In this document: in pieces, positions 11,129 through 25,000 of the stretch
How the letters are laid out: every line of letters begins with the position of its first letter
Numbering within the stretch: the stretch's first letter is position 1
Assembly: GCA_033030425.1 (NCBI GenBank)
Contig: JAUFSD010000009.1
Location: forward strand, 806,001 to 870,000
Length of the DNA: 64,000 nucleotides
Reading direction: 5' to 3'
Source of the DNA: Verpa conica
Lineage: Eukaryota; Ascomycota; Pezizomycetes; Pezizales; Morchellaceae
Made by a program: the position numbers and the translations under genes
Notes under the pieces: model-generated
Seen by the model: only the letters and a program-made list of their open reading frames with translations
Database searches by the model: none
Told to the model about the DNA's origin: nothing

Positions 11129-14100
11129 ATGTATTGGCCACTCGGTACACCCAGAATATACGCCGCCAAACTCCCAACAACTTCATCATCGCCGGTTTAC
11201 GATTCCGACGACGGCTCGGCCGAGCTCGTACGGAATAGCCTCTCTGCGTCTTCTGGCTCAGGTAACGGTGATCACGAGGACGATGGAGAAGGTTTTGAGG
11301 AAGTGAAGGAGGTGCCTGAAGATGAGGATGATGATGCACTAGGGCAGGATGGTCAAAAGGTAGGAGAGAAAGAGGTAGTTGATCAGGATATGCTAGAGGT
11401 CCCGAAAAATAGGACGGAGAGGGTGGATTCCGCGGCGAGCAGTATTTCTGGCATGAGGAAAGACAATGAACAAAGCAAAGGAGATATCCTTGCACTGAAG
11501 GTTGCGAGAAATGGATTCTTGTTTACAACCGTTACGGCTTCAGAGCTCACCATCTGGCAAATGAAGGTGAGTAAGCTTATTCGGCTTCTACCTACGTAGT
11601 ACAAAAAAACAGAATTTTTCGAAGTGCTAATATAGCCCTCTAATCTAGCCGACAGCAGTGGTTGCTCATGTTCGCCGCTCACAGTCATCTCTAGGTTCTT
11701 ATGGCCTTAATATAGATGTTCTCATCAGGCCTGATTCTATGATATATGTGGTTCAGACCTCGCTCGGATATCTCATAACTTATTCGCTTGTCAACGACCC
11801 AACCCGCGACGCCAGAGTATACAAGCCAGGCTTCGTGAACAATCATCACTATGCGCGACAGAATTCAATGCAGGCCAGTGGAGCTGGGGGAAGAGCAGCC
11901 ATAGGGCCTGGGGGATTAATGTTGGGGGTTGGGGAAGCTGGCGGGGTTAAGGAGTACTCAATGAGGTTTAGGATGGTTATCAAAGTTGATGCAGGGATCA
12001 GCAAGTATGTCCCCCAGGGATTAGATTGGAGGAAGCTGAGCTCTAACAAATTAGGGTATTGGCCCTCGACGACGAATTGATGGTAGCTACGGTGAAGCCT
12101 TCTGCAATTCAGTGTATCAGGTGGACACCAGACGCGAAAGGAGACCAAACAACTACTGAGTTATTGAGCAGAATGCTTTGGGTCCAAAAGAAAGGTTAGT
12201 AATGCATTGCTCTAGTACGTGTAAGATTTCATAGATATAGTTTTAAAAGGCTATTAAAGTACCGATTACTGAGCAGTAATAATAGCGATTATTATGGACA
12301 TGATTCATGATAAACCGATGAGCTTGTCAACATGGATTACAAACGATGGCCGAGCTTATGCAGTTCAGAAGGTTAGCGCAGCGTTTCTTAATTCTTATGA
12401 GGGGAGGGAGCAGTTTTTACTAAGAATTCAAGGATCTTGTAGGAAAATGAATCGTCTCCCCGTATGTTCAAAGGCTATTGCTTTCACAGCCCAAAAAGTG
12501 CTATAGAGAAGGCGGTGAAGGTTGCCATAAATGCTCGTTTTTCGCTAATTGGTGTATCATGCGCTGGGTAAGTAACCTCCTGCTATTGTCCTCTAGTCTG
12601 AAAACTAACCTCTCCAGTGGTTCCGTATATGTTTACACTGTTAAAGATTATAATGGTGGGATTCCACTATCACATATCATCTCTTCACCCTCTTCACCCT
12701 ACTCTACAGGAAAGGCAACATTCATATCTTGGTCACCTGATGGCTACTGCCTTTTTTCAGGATATGAAAAAGGTTGGGCTACATGGAGTGTATACGGAAA
12801 GCCAGGAGGAAATTCATTCTTTGCAGACGCCAGAGTAGCAGAAAGAAATCCAGGAGAGGGATACTTAGTAGGTGTTAGAGACGGGTGCTGGGTTCCTGGA
12901 GGGGGTGAAATCCTTCTTGTAAAAGATGGCGGTGACGAAAGGTTATGGGTCCTAGAATTTGCCAGGTCTGCCGTCACTGGTTGCTTCAGCTCGGCAAATA
13001 TTTCCCGTGCTATCCTACAGACTAACGAGAAAATCTTGATATACCGCGGCTATGATCAGTCAGATATCACAGCTATTTCTCAGGAGGCTAGTGTTCTATG
13101 GCATCATATTCAGATGCCTACGGTTTATCTAGTTGATAATTGGCCGGTAAGGAGCGTAGTTATATCGCCAGATGGAAGATATGTAGCGATTGCGGGTCGA
13201 AGAGGTTTAGCACACTATTCTGTGAATAGTGGGAGGTGGAAGACGTTCGTAAATGAAAATATGGAGCAGGAATTTGTGGTTAGAGGTGGAATGTGTTGGT
13301 ACCAACACATTCTAATTGCTGCTGTTGAACGTGACGATACATATGAGGTGAGCTTTCCCCAGATATTGATACAACCATACCCACTTAGGCTGAATAACTA
13401 AACCACTTAGTTACGACTATATTCCCGGGAATTGCAGCTAGATAACACATTACTACTTCATGTTGAAAATTTACCATCACCTGTTGTTTCAATATCACAA
13501 GCCGGTGACGATTCGCTCTTAGTTTATACCCACGAAAATGCCCTATACCATTTCATAGTCCAGGGAACCAAGGACAGTGTTAAACTAACACAGGTTGGCC
13601 AGATCTACTTCCACGGCATAGTCCGCTCCCCTGCGCGAGTCCGAGCAATCAGCTGGATTCTACCAGAGGAGCAGATGCGTAATGGAGATCCCTCACAGGA
13701 TGTGGCAGTTGCAACTGTTGTATTCCTCGTTGATGGGAAACTAGTGCTACTACAACCCTCCCTGACTGAAGATGGTGGCGCAAAGTATGACATGCGAACA
13801 TTGCAACAGAACGTCGAGTATTATGCGCTGATGAGGGAACACCCGTTGCAACACCATTTCCTATCGATTGGGCCAGATAAAGTGAAAACATCAACGGATT
13901 TATATTCACCGAGTGTAAATAGGATGGGGGATGGATTATCTGATTCGTTGTGGTTATTTGATGGAACGGATATGCGGGTATGCCTCTTTCTCCATATTCT
14001 ATTTTTTTTCTCTAGGAGAGTTAGTGCTGATAATATAGGTGTGGGACGATGTCCAAGAAATACTCAATGCTCCTCATGGCGAAGGTGGAAAAGAGGTACC

Positions 14101-15043
14101 GCTGCCAGTGCGGATTGGTGTAGACTTCTACCCAATGTCAACGCTCTTAGCAAAGGGTATAATACTTGGGGTTGAGTCGGAGTTAGTACAGCGGAGGGAC
14201 ATTAATTTCTCATACTTTAAATTTGCCACTCGGGTATGCTAAATTATGTTTATCCTACTTTTTTTGTCTATATTTGAACTGATCAACCCAAATAGACTCA
14301 TCTTTTTATAAATCATCTTCTCAGAAATCATTTAGCGAATCACAGACCAGATGCTGCGGTGGAGCTGGCAGTTGGCTATGAGAAACTTGCTTATTTTGGG
14401 CATGCATTGGAGATACTCCTCCATGATGTACTAGATGATGAAGCGGATAATGCACCTGAACCCGAAGGTAGTTCTCCTCTAACATTCTTTACTACTCTAC
14501 ATATTCAAACCCATTATAGATGCTGTCCTCCCAGAAGTCATCCGATTTCTCTCACATTTTCCCCACTATCTTGATGTAATCGTTGGCTGTACACGTAAAA
14601 CAGAAGTCGCATCCTGGAGCCACCTATTCGCAGTTGTCGGCTCTCCCCAGGTCTTGTTTGAAGAGTCACTGGCGCGTGGGCTTCTCAAAACCGCAGGAGG
14701 TTATCTTCTCGTTTTACATACACTTGAGCAACTCTCCAGCTCGTCACAGGACATGGTACGGTTGTTGGCAAGGGCTGTTGCTGAGGGTGATTGGGACCTG
14801 TGTAAGGAGCTCGCGAGGTTCTTAACAGCACTGGATAATTCGGGGAAAACTTTAAAAGAGGCTTTAGAGTTGGTCGAGCTAAGGAGTCCTGTTGAAGAAT
14901 TCGATCGTAGTTTTATGTTCGAGAGTGCGAGATTAAAAAGTCCACCTGTGGGTAAAAAGAGTAGTGGAAGCGGAGAACCAAGCGAAATTAGGGCAGATTA
15001 TGGGTTCCCAGATGTCGGGGGTAAGAGTAGGCAGAACTATTAG
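11129..15043 (+). CDS. RIC1: Ric1, subunit of the Ric1-Rgp1 GEF for the Golgi Rab Ypt6/Rab6
   Basis: With Rgp1, Ric1 activates Ypt6/Rab6 at the trans-Golgi for endosome-to-Golgi traffic. Ten exons: 11129-11566, 11649-12004, 12055-12194, 12277-12371, 12443-12567, 12618-13347, 13438-13977, 14039-14233, 14296-14467 and 14520-15043; 1104 residues. All junction phases agree. The start 'MYWPLGTPRIYAAK' is the family N-terminus. WD-type propeller sequence follows, with 'FKGYCFH', 'AINARFSLIGVSC', 'GGSVYVYTV' and the signature 'AIAGRRGLAHYSVNSGRWK'. The C-terminal RIC1 domain carries 'RTHLFINHLLRNHL', 'VGYEKLAYFGHALEILLHDVL', 'FPHYLDVIVGCTRKTEV' and 'GDWDLCKELARFL'. An acidic low-complexity insert lies near residues 45-95. 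The short serine/glycine-rich tail looks disordered. Confidence 0.95.
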
Positions 15044-16546
15044 GGGTTAGGGCTTGGGTGAGGAGATTTGAGGATTGTGGTATATGCTGGAGAAATAAAT
15101 AACTCTAAAAGTGAGCGCAAGGGACGTATATTTTATACCCTCATAGGTGCTGAGTGGTGGATTTAGCTATTAACATTATATGAGCGAATACGCTCTCCTC
15201 TTAGTATAAATGTACTACATGTAGTACTGTACAGATATAAAACTTGACACTGCCCCATCATATGTCGCCAAACTCGCTAAATGAAGTAAGTTTATATATT
15301 GATCACAAAAAATTACTCGACTAGCTCTTTCACTTGTCATATTAAATAACGGTAGTACTATATGTTTTAGCCTAAAACAACGTGTTTACCCGCTAAAAGA
15401 TGAAGTTTGATGATTGATTATGTACCAGTACATAAAAAAATAAACTAGCGAACATGAGCTATGTCTAAATACCTGTACTCTATAAGGAGACGAGAATGAT
15501 TTTTAAAAAAAAACCCTAGTTTAGTGTGATATTTCGTGTAGATTCCGTTATGTTAGTTTCTCCCATAGTAATCGATCATTCTAAATATACAGGTATATTT
15601 CATAAAAAACCGTTAGAGTCTATTTTTCGGTGAGTAACACCGAGACGTTTATCAAATACTCGGAGTGGATCTTAGTAACTACTAGAAAAACAAATACAAC
15701 TATGGATTAAACAATACAGTATGAATTAAATCAGTAATTTACCTATATTACTGTACCAATACCGTATTTCTCCCATATCGCTAGCATATTGGCGGGACCA
15801 CCGTACTGATCCCACCCCTCTTTTTGGTACTGTAGTACAGTTACTACATAGTCTAACAAGAGAATAAACTGTTATACTTGCCTTGGTTGTCTCAGGCCTG
15901 CCTGCGTCAGGATGAATGTTGGTTGTAACTTGTAACCTTACTTTGGGTTTTAATAAACGCCTGTGTACTCGCGCATTAATTAAGCTCGCTTCCTCTTGTT
16001 TCATGCATACATATATCCAGTGAGATAACTGATCAAGACTCCAGACTAGCGGAGACAGCTATAACTCTACAAAATAGTCCAAGTTTTGAGATCTAGAAAG
16101 TTAGTATTTTGATGTAGTAACTCCTGTCTGCCTTTCTTGAGTTCATTTTTACCGGGAGAGAAGTTGTTGGGTTAAGATCACGGGCCTTGGTTGTTCCGAG
16201 ACACGAACGCGACTACATTTAACCAAGCCCAAGCCCCTGTCCATTGGCCGGCGTCGATCTTCTTCCAGCGCGACAAGCCAAGAAAAAAAGCAGGAAAAGG
16301 AAAGGAAATAGAAAAAAGTAGACGTGTATCTGTCATCTGCACTTTACTACAGCATACCGGTACTTCTATCCCATCGTTCAGCGTACCCGTCATCCGCTCA
16401 GCCTCTGACCTCGTCGTCATCCACCACCCCTTTCGCACTTCTCTCTAAATCTTCAGGAATCAGGTCTTCTACTCATCTTTTCTTCTTTGGATAAGCTTAG
16501 ATCAAATATTTCCCCTTCCCTTCCCTTCCCTTCCCTTCTGGCGAAG
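15044..16546. other. Spacer between RIC1 and CDS1
   Basis: AT-rich, with a small perfect palindrome 'GTACTACATGTAGTAC' near 15210. A frame at 16004-15726 (minus) has no family motif. The last 60 bases before CDS1 hold a pyrimidine tract of CTTCC units (about 16509-16538), typical of a fungal promoter or leader. Nothing else is supported. Confidence 0.5.
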
Positions 16547-18502
16547 ATGGCGAAACCACGAAGAAATGTAAAGTTTGCGCACCGTTCGCAACTGAGTACA
16601 TCTAGCGACTTTGGCCGGAGAGACAGCCTGTCTGGTGATGACAACGCTCCCCTAAGTCCTTTAAGGAATGGGGTATCGGTGGATGGTATAGATTCTAACA
16701 CTGGAAGTAGATCGCCTGTAATAAAGGTACCTTCAACCTCTAGGTCAAACCAAAGACAGGTTGGGCGATGATAGACTTAGAGGACTAAATTTGCTGACAC
16801 GTGAAAACCTCATCTTAGGAAGAACCTCCCCCTCTATCAGAATACGAAAAGAAGAAACAAACTTTCATAACTCGCACAATATGGACGCTGGTTATGATAG
16901 GGACATTTTTCTGGGCAATGGCGGCGGGCCATATTTACATTGTGGGGCTGGTGAGTGCCGTACAGGTTATAACTTTCAAAGAGGTCATCGCTATCGCGAA
17001 TGTGCCTTCTCGTGAAAAGAAGTTACAGTTCACAAAGAGCTTGAACTGGTATTTTCTTGCTGCCACAATGTACTTTCTGTACGGTGAAAGCGTGATCTAT
17101 TACTTTAAGCACATTGTCTTGGTTGATGCATTCTTGCTTCCGCTTGCTACGCATCACCGTTTTATCAGCTTTGTCCTTTATATGATGGGTATGCTTACCG
17201 TCGAGCCCCATCTTATTTATTGGCCTGTCTTATTGATAATTCCATCTAGGCTTTGTATTCTTTGTTGCTTCACTCAAAAAAGGCCATTACAAATTTCAAT
17301 TCACACAATTCGCATGGACACACATGGTTCTCTACCTTGTTGTAGTACAATCGCACTTTATTATGAACAATGTCTTCGAGGGAATGATCTGGTTTTTTCT
17401 TCCAGTATCCCTTGTTGTCACAAATGACATTTTCGCCTATATATGTGGAATAACCTTTGGCCGCACACAGCTCATCAAAATCTCTCCTAAAAAGACTGTT
17501 GAAGGGTTTTTAGGAGCATGGATCTGTACTGTAATTCTCGGGCTATTTATGACGAACCAGCTGATGCGTTACAAATACTTCATCTGTCCTGTTAAGGTAA
17601 GGTAGCTTCTACTTTAGCCATATTTTTCATTTTAGGAAAGGGTAAGTGGGACTATAAAAGTCATCACAGCCACTCATCTCATCGAATCCCCCACTTACTG
17701 GGCGGTTTTCATGACGATATCAATCTCTGTTCTTATAGGTGTTAGACTTCTGAGTGTCCTATGACATACTGCAGAATATAGGTGCTTCTGATATAGTTCT
17801 CTTCCTCTATTGGCGTTTAGAAATAGTGATTTTCTTATGATTTATATACTAATCGCATTGTCTTGTCTTGTAGGATCTTGGCTCGAACGCATTTACTGGG
17901 CTCGAGTGTACACCAAACCCAGTCTTCCTCAAACACGAATATGAACTTCCCTTCTGGATGCAGCCGCTCTTTGGGAAGATTCTACTTATCGAACCAATGC
18001 AATTCCACATTCTTGCCATGGCGACATTTGCGTCACTCATAGCACCCTTTGGAGGTTTCTTCGCTAGTGGATTGAAGAGGACATTCAAAATCAAAGACTT
18101 CGGTGATTTAGTTCCTGGCCATGGAGGCATTACTGGTATAGCCCGTATTCACCTAGGCATAGGTGCTCCTTTTTATGCGTTGCTGATTTACTTTTAGATC
18201 GTATGGACTGTCAATTTATCATGGGATTCTTCGCATATATGTACTATCACTCCTTTATCGCAGTCCATAGTCGCGCAACCGTTGGTGGAATCTTAGAGAC
18301 AGCAATTACAAGCTTGTCACCGGAGGATCAGCTAGAAGTTGTGGAGCGTTTAGGAAGATATTTAGTTGGTCAGGGGATTGTTAATGATAAGGTAAGTGAT
18401 CATTCACGAGTCATCTCACTTTTTTTTCCTTGTAAGTTCTGCATTAACAGTCAAACGATACAGCTTCTCGAATGCTGGAATGGGGCAATTAATAGTCAGT
18501 AA
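16547..18502 (+). CDS. CDS1: CDP-diacylglycerol synthase (phosphatidate cytidylyltransferase)
   Basis: Makes CDP-diacylglycerol from CTP and phosphatidate in the ER membrane, feeding phosphatidylinositol, phosphatidylserine and cardiolipin synthesis. Exons 16547-16759, 16819-17188, 17250-17596, 17874-18135, 18198-18391 and probably 18464-18502; about 474 residues. A disordered Ser/Arg-rich N-terminus precedes 'KKKQTFITRTIWTL'. Multiple hydrophobic segments follow, then 'NDIFAYICGITFGRTQLIKI', 'SPKKTVEGFLGAW' and the catalytic signature 'SGLKRTFKIKDFGDLVPGHG', completed after the splice as 'GITDRMD'. The last, 13-codon exon is the weakest part of the model; alternative acceptors exist from about 18430. 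Intron 3 is unusually long, 277 bp. The gene is tail-to-tail with MET1. Confidence 0.93.
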
Positions 18503-19014
18503 AAGAATTTGGAGGGGAATATGTATTCTCTCGTCTGGACCTTTTCTGATCATCCTAGAGAATACAAATGTCGATATTCTTTGGGTTCTCTTTGCTGGTT
18601 GAAGTTCATAGTTCCGGTGTCGAAAACTTATTAGAGTAGGATGGCGAATAATGGGGTTAAAAGGGAAAGGCGTGTATATACTATATCACGATTGGTGTTT
18701 TGCACTTATACTATTTTAGGGCTGAAAAGATTAAAGGTTTGGGTAGGGGCTTTGAGAATGTATATTATTCGAACTCATTTGTTTTACTTTCTGTTTTCGC
18801 CACAGGGGTTCTTTCTATTTATTTGTCTTGCTTATATTTCTTTTTCTATTCAACCTCCCACTTTCCTTGTTTATTGTTTTAAAAATAATTATAACCAACC
18901 AACGATAATTTGCTTGTAGATGAAAAAAAGTCCAATATACACGCCCTATAATCACAGAACCCATGCTTGGTATATAACACCGCCAAATATAAAACTCCAA
19001 AACAAGAAATACAC
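18503..19014. other. Convergent 3' spacer, CDS1 / MET1
   Basis: Space between two converging genes. It contains open but motif-free frames (about 18641-18919) and AT-rich sequence suited to 3' ends. Nothing further is seen. Confidence 0.5.
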
Positions 19015-20711
19015 TTATATTCCTTTAAATCCTTCTTCAACTACCCACTTCTTCTCTAACTTCTGGAGAACAGAACACGACCATCCAACAACAATCAACC
19101 CTGGAGGCCGTGATCCTTCCTCTTCAACAGCAGCACAAACATTTTCTAAAGTAGTCCTAATGACCCTTTGATCTGGACAACTAGCCCGCTCGATCACCAC
19201 GCAAGGGATATCCATAGGCCAGTATTTGTCTCCAAGAGATTTAATGAGTGCCTGAAGCCGGTGCAGAGCCATCAAAAAAACAACAGTCCGTGAGGCCACG
19301 TACTCTGGAGGATCGGGGGCGGTACCCTTCCGTCCGGTGCCGGTGCAGATGAGGACCTGATCAGCGACACCACGGTGTGTTGCAGGAAGAGCAGCGAAAA
19401 GAGGTGCAGATAATGCGGAGGTAATTCCAGGCAAAACAATTGGTGTATAACCGTTCCTAGAGAAAAATTCGTACTCCTCTGCGCCCCGTCCATAGATATA
19501 CGGATCACCCTGCTTCAATCTAACCACACTTAACCCACGCTTCAGACCCTGGAGTCCCATCTCTAGCAGCTCTTCTTGAGCCTTGTCTGCATTGCCAGGA
19601 AACTTGCGTGCTATGTAAATCTCGGCCCGCCGAGGAACTAGTTCTAAAACTAGTGCAGGCACAAGCTTATCGGCTAGTACTAGGTCAGCTGATTGGATTG
19701 CCTTTAGTGATGCAGTTGTCAGCAGGTCTGGATGACCAGGACCTGACCCAACTAGCTGGATCCTTCCACGTTTTGGAACGAGCCCGACGTCAGCATCGAG
19801 GATATCATTGGCCTGGGCACTTGTGGTGGTATAGCCCTGGAGTATACTCTCGACATCGCTTTCTGCCAAATTACACAGCTTTGCTAATGGCCAGTACTCA
19901 GATATCTGGGAGAGCCACCGGATTCTTCTTGTTTTTGCTGCTTCTGCGTCTCCAGGTACAATGAGAGTGTTAAATGTGCTCTTCTGATCTGCGTGATCCT
20001 CCTCCTCATACTGCTGCACGTCGGAGTTGTCTTCATCCCAAAGCCTCCGTCGTAGTCCACCGATTCTTTGGCAAGCTTCACCGATGCCTTCTGGGAGACC
20101 GCTAGCGATTTCGCGTCGGATTCGACTTGCAAGCTTGCAGCCGTTGCCAGAAGTTGTGACACCGACTTGGAGAGGCCCATCGGTATGTGTGGATAGGAGC
20201 GTAAAACTGCAGAGATTTGGAGCGTCTGCGATGTTGACAGGTATACGGAGTCTTCTGCAAAGCTTTGATATGTATGCACCTTAATGCTTTTGTCAGTAAG
20301 ACACCAATGATCACATATGCAAATATTTTACTTACATTGAGCGCAAGAAAGTGGTAATGTGACAAATACAAGATCAACAACATTATCCACTTCTTCCCTT
20401 CCTAGAGTTGTCAAGTCATCTGCGATAAACTCTCGTTGAATCCACTGAATCTCTCCAGTATTGATCCTTTGTCTCAATCCATAGTGCATGCCATCGGACT
20501 CTGGCGCAATAAGTTTCACCACTGCACCGACTTCTAAGGACTTTGTGCACCGTGCGCCAGCAAGTGGGTTCGAACCGATAATGAGGTGAGTTTGCAACGA
20601 GCAGTCGTAAGAGGCGAGCAACCCTGGCATACTGACAAGGCCAGGCATTTTGTTTGTAGCGCTCAATGACGAGGTACAAGTGCGGGATCCTGCACTCCTT
20701 TTACATGCCAT
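19015..20711 (-). CDS. MET1: Uroporphyrinogen-III C-methyltransferase (siroheme synthesis), Met1 type
   Basis: Methylates uroporphyrinogen III to precorrin-2 using SAM; the siroheme product is the cofactor of sulfite (and nitrite) reductase. Exons 20711-20336 and 20279-19015; 546 residues. The N-terminal half is the Met1-specific Rossmann-like region ('HLIIGSNPLAGARCTKSLE', 'FIADDLTTLG', 'LRIPVNIADAPNLCSFTLL', 'GVTTSGNGCKLASRIRREIA'). The C-terminal SUMT domain has 'IQLVGSGPGHPDLLT', 'VRLKQGDPYIYGRGAEE', 'VLPGITSALSAP', 'DQVLICTGTGRKG' and 'TVVFLMALHRL'. The intron needs an AAG acceptor (20280) to give 'CAYISKLCRRLRIPVN'. The start could also be 20648 or 20630; I chose 20711 for its good context. 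A TTTTC-repeat tract lies just upstream (about 20729-20750). Confidence 0.93.
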
Positions 20712-22011
20712 TTTTGCTCTTGGATTCTTTTCTTTTCTTTTCTTTTCTGTTCCGGCAATAGTAATAGTAACTATGAAAGAAAATAGATATTGTAGTGTTC
20801 CGCGGGGTTTCGGGATTATCGCTTTGGCAAGGAAGTTTTTTCTTGAGGAGTAGCGCATTTTGATAAGAATCTGGTGGGGAATAGCGGGAAAAAAATGGCG
20901 ACATTGCGGCTCTAATCTCAATGCAGGGTCAGTCTCGGTTCTCCCGAACTCCGCGGAAGAGAATTCCTCGGAGTAATAGAATTTCTTGTACTAGACATGA
21001 GGGAGCTAGAGAGCCGGGGAAAACTATGGCACTTCGTAGTGAGGATCTACCAGAAAAAATATATCACATCACCTACTACTCAAAGAGCAGCGTGCTAGGA
21101 ACTCTACATGTCTTCTATGGTGCATGTAACAAAATGCCAAGGCCGCTAAGACCCCCATCAGAATAAAAAATTACTAATTTAAAAGATATGGAGCCTTGTA
21201 TGATATAGATAAAGCTCCGTACCTAGGATTTGTGGTTGTCAAGTTATAGAGGGCTAGATCTGGGTGTAAAAAGTACCAAGTGGAACGTCCTATAAAATAA
21301 CTAGGCATGATCGACCAGACACACATTTTTCTTTTATATAAAGTACTCTATAAAACTCCATCAATACATATACTAAATCCAGTGTTAGTCTCAGAATCAT
21401 TATTTAGTAGTATTAGAATTGATATCTAGCACTATTAGTAGTATAATTGGTAGGTATCATATAGTAAATAGTATTCTTGTAAAAAAAAAAAATGTGCGCA
21501 TCTAAGCACAGTTGTGTACTTTATATGCAGAACTCTCTCAGCAACCCCTAGTGCCCTGTCTAGGCCCCTATAACTCTATAGAAATCACCCTATTTGCTTA
21601 ATAAGAAGAGTAAATACTTTATTATTATTATACAAGGCCGATTTATCAAGTAGTTCGCTCTAAGGCGTAGTTCCACCGACCTGAATCACGTGTTACATTT
21701 ATGCTTTCACGCACCATACAATCATATATTCTGAAATATCTCTCTTAGAGGTTTTTACTTTAAAACACATGATTAGCTCCCTGTTTAGACGAGCTAATAA
21801 AAGGGTTTTCTCTGACTCTAGGGTTTTGGGTAGAATTTGACCCATAATCTGGGATGAATCACATCTGTTACTTATGTGACTGTGGTCATAATTCAATAAA
21901 TACCAAGAGACAAACCCAAGAGAAAACGCCATTTCAATTATTGGTTTTCCCTTGACTTATTTAAATAGAGTCTATTTACAATATACAGATATACAAAAAA
22001 CCCGTCTTAAA
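20712..22011. other. Spacer between MET1 start and DHR2 end
   Basis: No coding sequence supported. It includes the MET1 promoter with a pyrimidine-rich (TTTTC)n tract, a poly-A run near 21480 and AT-rich sequence. A frame at 21932-21699 (minus) has no recognisable motif. Confidence 0.5.
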
Positions 22012-25000
22012 CTATGCTTCCACATTAGATCCTAAGTAAGATGGTGAAGCCTCCACTAACCAATCCATCTGCACTGCTGACACAGACCTTGCGAACGGCC
22101 TCGTAGTATATACAAATTCATGGTACATAATAGCCTCAACCTTTTTCCCAAAAAGCACGCTGCTAGGGTGAACTGCTACTGCCTGGGAGCCTAAGGTTGT
22201 CCGGTATGATCCATCTGGGACTAGGCGCGCGGTGTTGTGGAAGAAGCCTTTGAGGAAGCATTTTAGGATTCGAATAGCGTGTTCGGAGCTTATAATTTCT
22301 TGAGAAAGGAACGCTTGTTGAGGGGATGAGGGGATGCGCTGGCAGTACTGGCGGAGTTGTTTTCGAATATCCTTGTGATATGTTAGTAGGCGTAATAAGC
22401 CTAATGGAGGTTACTGTGGCTCACCATCCAGTTCACTAGGGCTTTGTGAGACACGAAATGCTCCTCCGCCCAGATCTTGCGAGATTGTTGGGCCTCCCAC
22501 CCTCTTACTACTTGCAGTAGCACCAAGTGATCGCCCTCTCTCCTGTCGAACTCTTTTCGAGCTTCGGCCATTTCTTCACGTTTATCCTCGCTATGTGGTG
22601 TCTCGAAAATGTTTTCGACTGATAACGCCGCAATAATATCAATTGCCTCCGCCAAACAGTTCATTTCAACACCTGCCGCAGCGATCAAGACTCGAGCGAG
22701 GGCAGGAGATAATGGCAATACAGCCATTTCCCTCCCCAAATCGTTGATCCTCCCGGTATTATCGAGAGCACCGAGGGCGTATAATTGTTCAAGCCCTTTC
22801 ACCAAAGACTCTCTCGACGGCGAATCAATATAATCAAAACCTAATACATCCTCTTGGCCCCTTGCCTTCAGCGTCAGAATCGCTGAAGAAATATCGCATC
22901 TTAGGATCTCTGGAACAGTATTTTCCTCCAAAGCTAAGAACTGTTCTTCGGTGAACAGCCTAAAACACTTTCCAGCTGCTTCACGACCAGCACGACCAGT
23001 CCTTTGCATAGCGCTCGACTTTGACACAGGCATCACAAGGAGTGACTCAAGCCCGATTCGAGGGCGGTACTGCTTCGTCTTCACCTTACCGCAGTCAATT
23101 ACATGGCGGACACCGGAAACTGTGATCGATGTTTCAGCAATATTGGTGGCAAGAATTATTTTTCGCATGTTACGTTCTGGGGCTGGCTGGAAGACCATTT
23201 GTTGTTGAGCCTGCGGAAGGGCTGCATAGAGAGGGAGAACATGAATCTTTTTAGGAGGTTTATTAGGTACATAAAACAAAATTAGAGGGGAAACATTACC
23301 TTGGGGATATTTCTCCTCATGCTCTGGGCGTAATCCTCGATCAACTTTTGTAGAGCTTCGATTTCGTCTTGGCCAGTCAGAAAAACCAAGATGTCACCAG
23401 GCATTGGTTCCCCATAGTGTACTTGGAAAACAGTTCTAAGAGCTGCATCGACATAGTCGGCGACAGGCTCAGGCGAGTGGTATAGTTCGACAGGAAATTG
23501 TCTTCCAGGAACTTGGAATTTCGCGACAGTGCTAGCTGCTTCCATGTTCCCGACCTCCTCAAAACCTTTATCTTCTGGGTCACTGTCTATTTGACAGCCA
23601 CAGAACTCGTCATCACTTGAATCGGTAGCTGCAGAAACTTGGAGACTTTTCCGACTGGCCTCATTTCCCATAGAACTATTTCCATCCGCATATACTCTCT
23701 TTACCTCTCTATCTTTTTCAAAGAATTTTACCATTCTCCCTACCTCAATAGTAGCACTCATAACTACCAGTTTTATCGATGCTCCAGAAGCGCCTCCTCT
23801 CGCTCCATACACCAGATTCCTCAAAAATCCCATCACTAAATCAGTCCCAATAGTCCTCTCATGAGCCTCGTCTATAATAATTGCTGAATACTGTTTTAAG
23901 AACGGATCATGTAACATCTCTTGTAGCAGCATGCCATCCGTCAAGAATTTGATCCTTGTCTTCCCTTTGTCTGACTTATTGTCAAACCTAACCGTGTATC
24001 CGACTTCCTCTCCTAGGTGAACCCCCATTTCTTGCGCAACCCGGCGAGCAAGATTAACTGCCGCTACACGACGGGGCTGGGTGATGGCTATACAACCCCC
24101 TACTAACAATTCTTTTCCTTTCGTATCTTTGATTTTCCGTTTTTTCATCCAGGGCTCATTAATGAGGAATTGGCCGATCTGGGTACTCTTTCCGCTACCG
24201 GTTTCTCCGAGCATGACCAATATGTTCATCTCTTGAAGTGCTGCTCGTAGATCATCCTGATATTCCCATATTGGAAGACTTTCCCGCTGTTTCTGTAGGT
24301 TTTGAGCTTGGGATTTCAGCTGTGCTTTATGAGGAACTTTGCGCTTTCTCTCTGACACTAGAGATGAAATAGAGGACTTTTGGGGGGGGGATGGGCTCCT
24401 GTTGGGTGCCGCACCACTAAGCAATGGGAACGAAATTGGATCGTTCTGCCTCCGCTTCTTTTTTGCATTTTGCGTTTGGCCGCTACCCACAAATTCCCGC
24501 TCTAGCTGCCGTTTCTTGTTGAGTAGGAAGTTGGCCTCAGCGTCTGATCCCAAGGCTTTGGTGGTAGTCTCAGGCTGTTTTATATCGATAGTTTTCCTCT
24601 CCCTCCCCTTCTTATCATTTCCTATTAGTGGGGCTGTAACAACCTCAGCCAACCGCTGCATTTTTTCTGCTTGCTTCCTCTGTAGCTCCGCGTTGAACCC
24701 TTTCCCCCGTCCCCCTTCCTCCACTGCCGTCCGAGTTTCTGCATCGCGAATACGGCATTTGACTTCCCACTCTGCCTTCTTCCGCTCCTTCCTTGATTGT
24801 CTATTGCTCTTAGCTGGTTCTGTGGATGAGGTTGCCGGAGGTTGAGCCCGGAAAACCGCTGGAGATGCTCCCTTAGCCTTGTCGTGAACCTTCTCAAGAG
24901 AGTCGTTGTTTTTGCTCTTATGCTTTCTCTTAGAACCGTCAGTCCCAGACAAAGAGGAAACTACACTATTGACAAGATGATCGTCAGATTTTGGGATAGT

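Noticed and set aside
11052..11495. Minus-strand 147-codon frame
   Set aside because: Antisense to RIC1 exon 1, whose start and WD-region motifs are clear.
15726..16004. Minus-strand 92-codon frame
   Set aside because: No recognisable motif, no splice context, no supporting neighbour; treated as spacer.
24339..24845. Plus-strand 168-codon frame
   Set aside because: Lies antisense to the basic N-terminal extension of DHR2 and has the Ser/Phe/Leu-rich composition expected of an antisense shadow.
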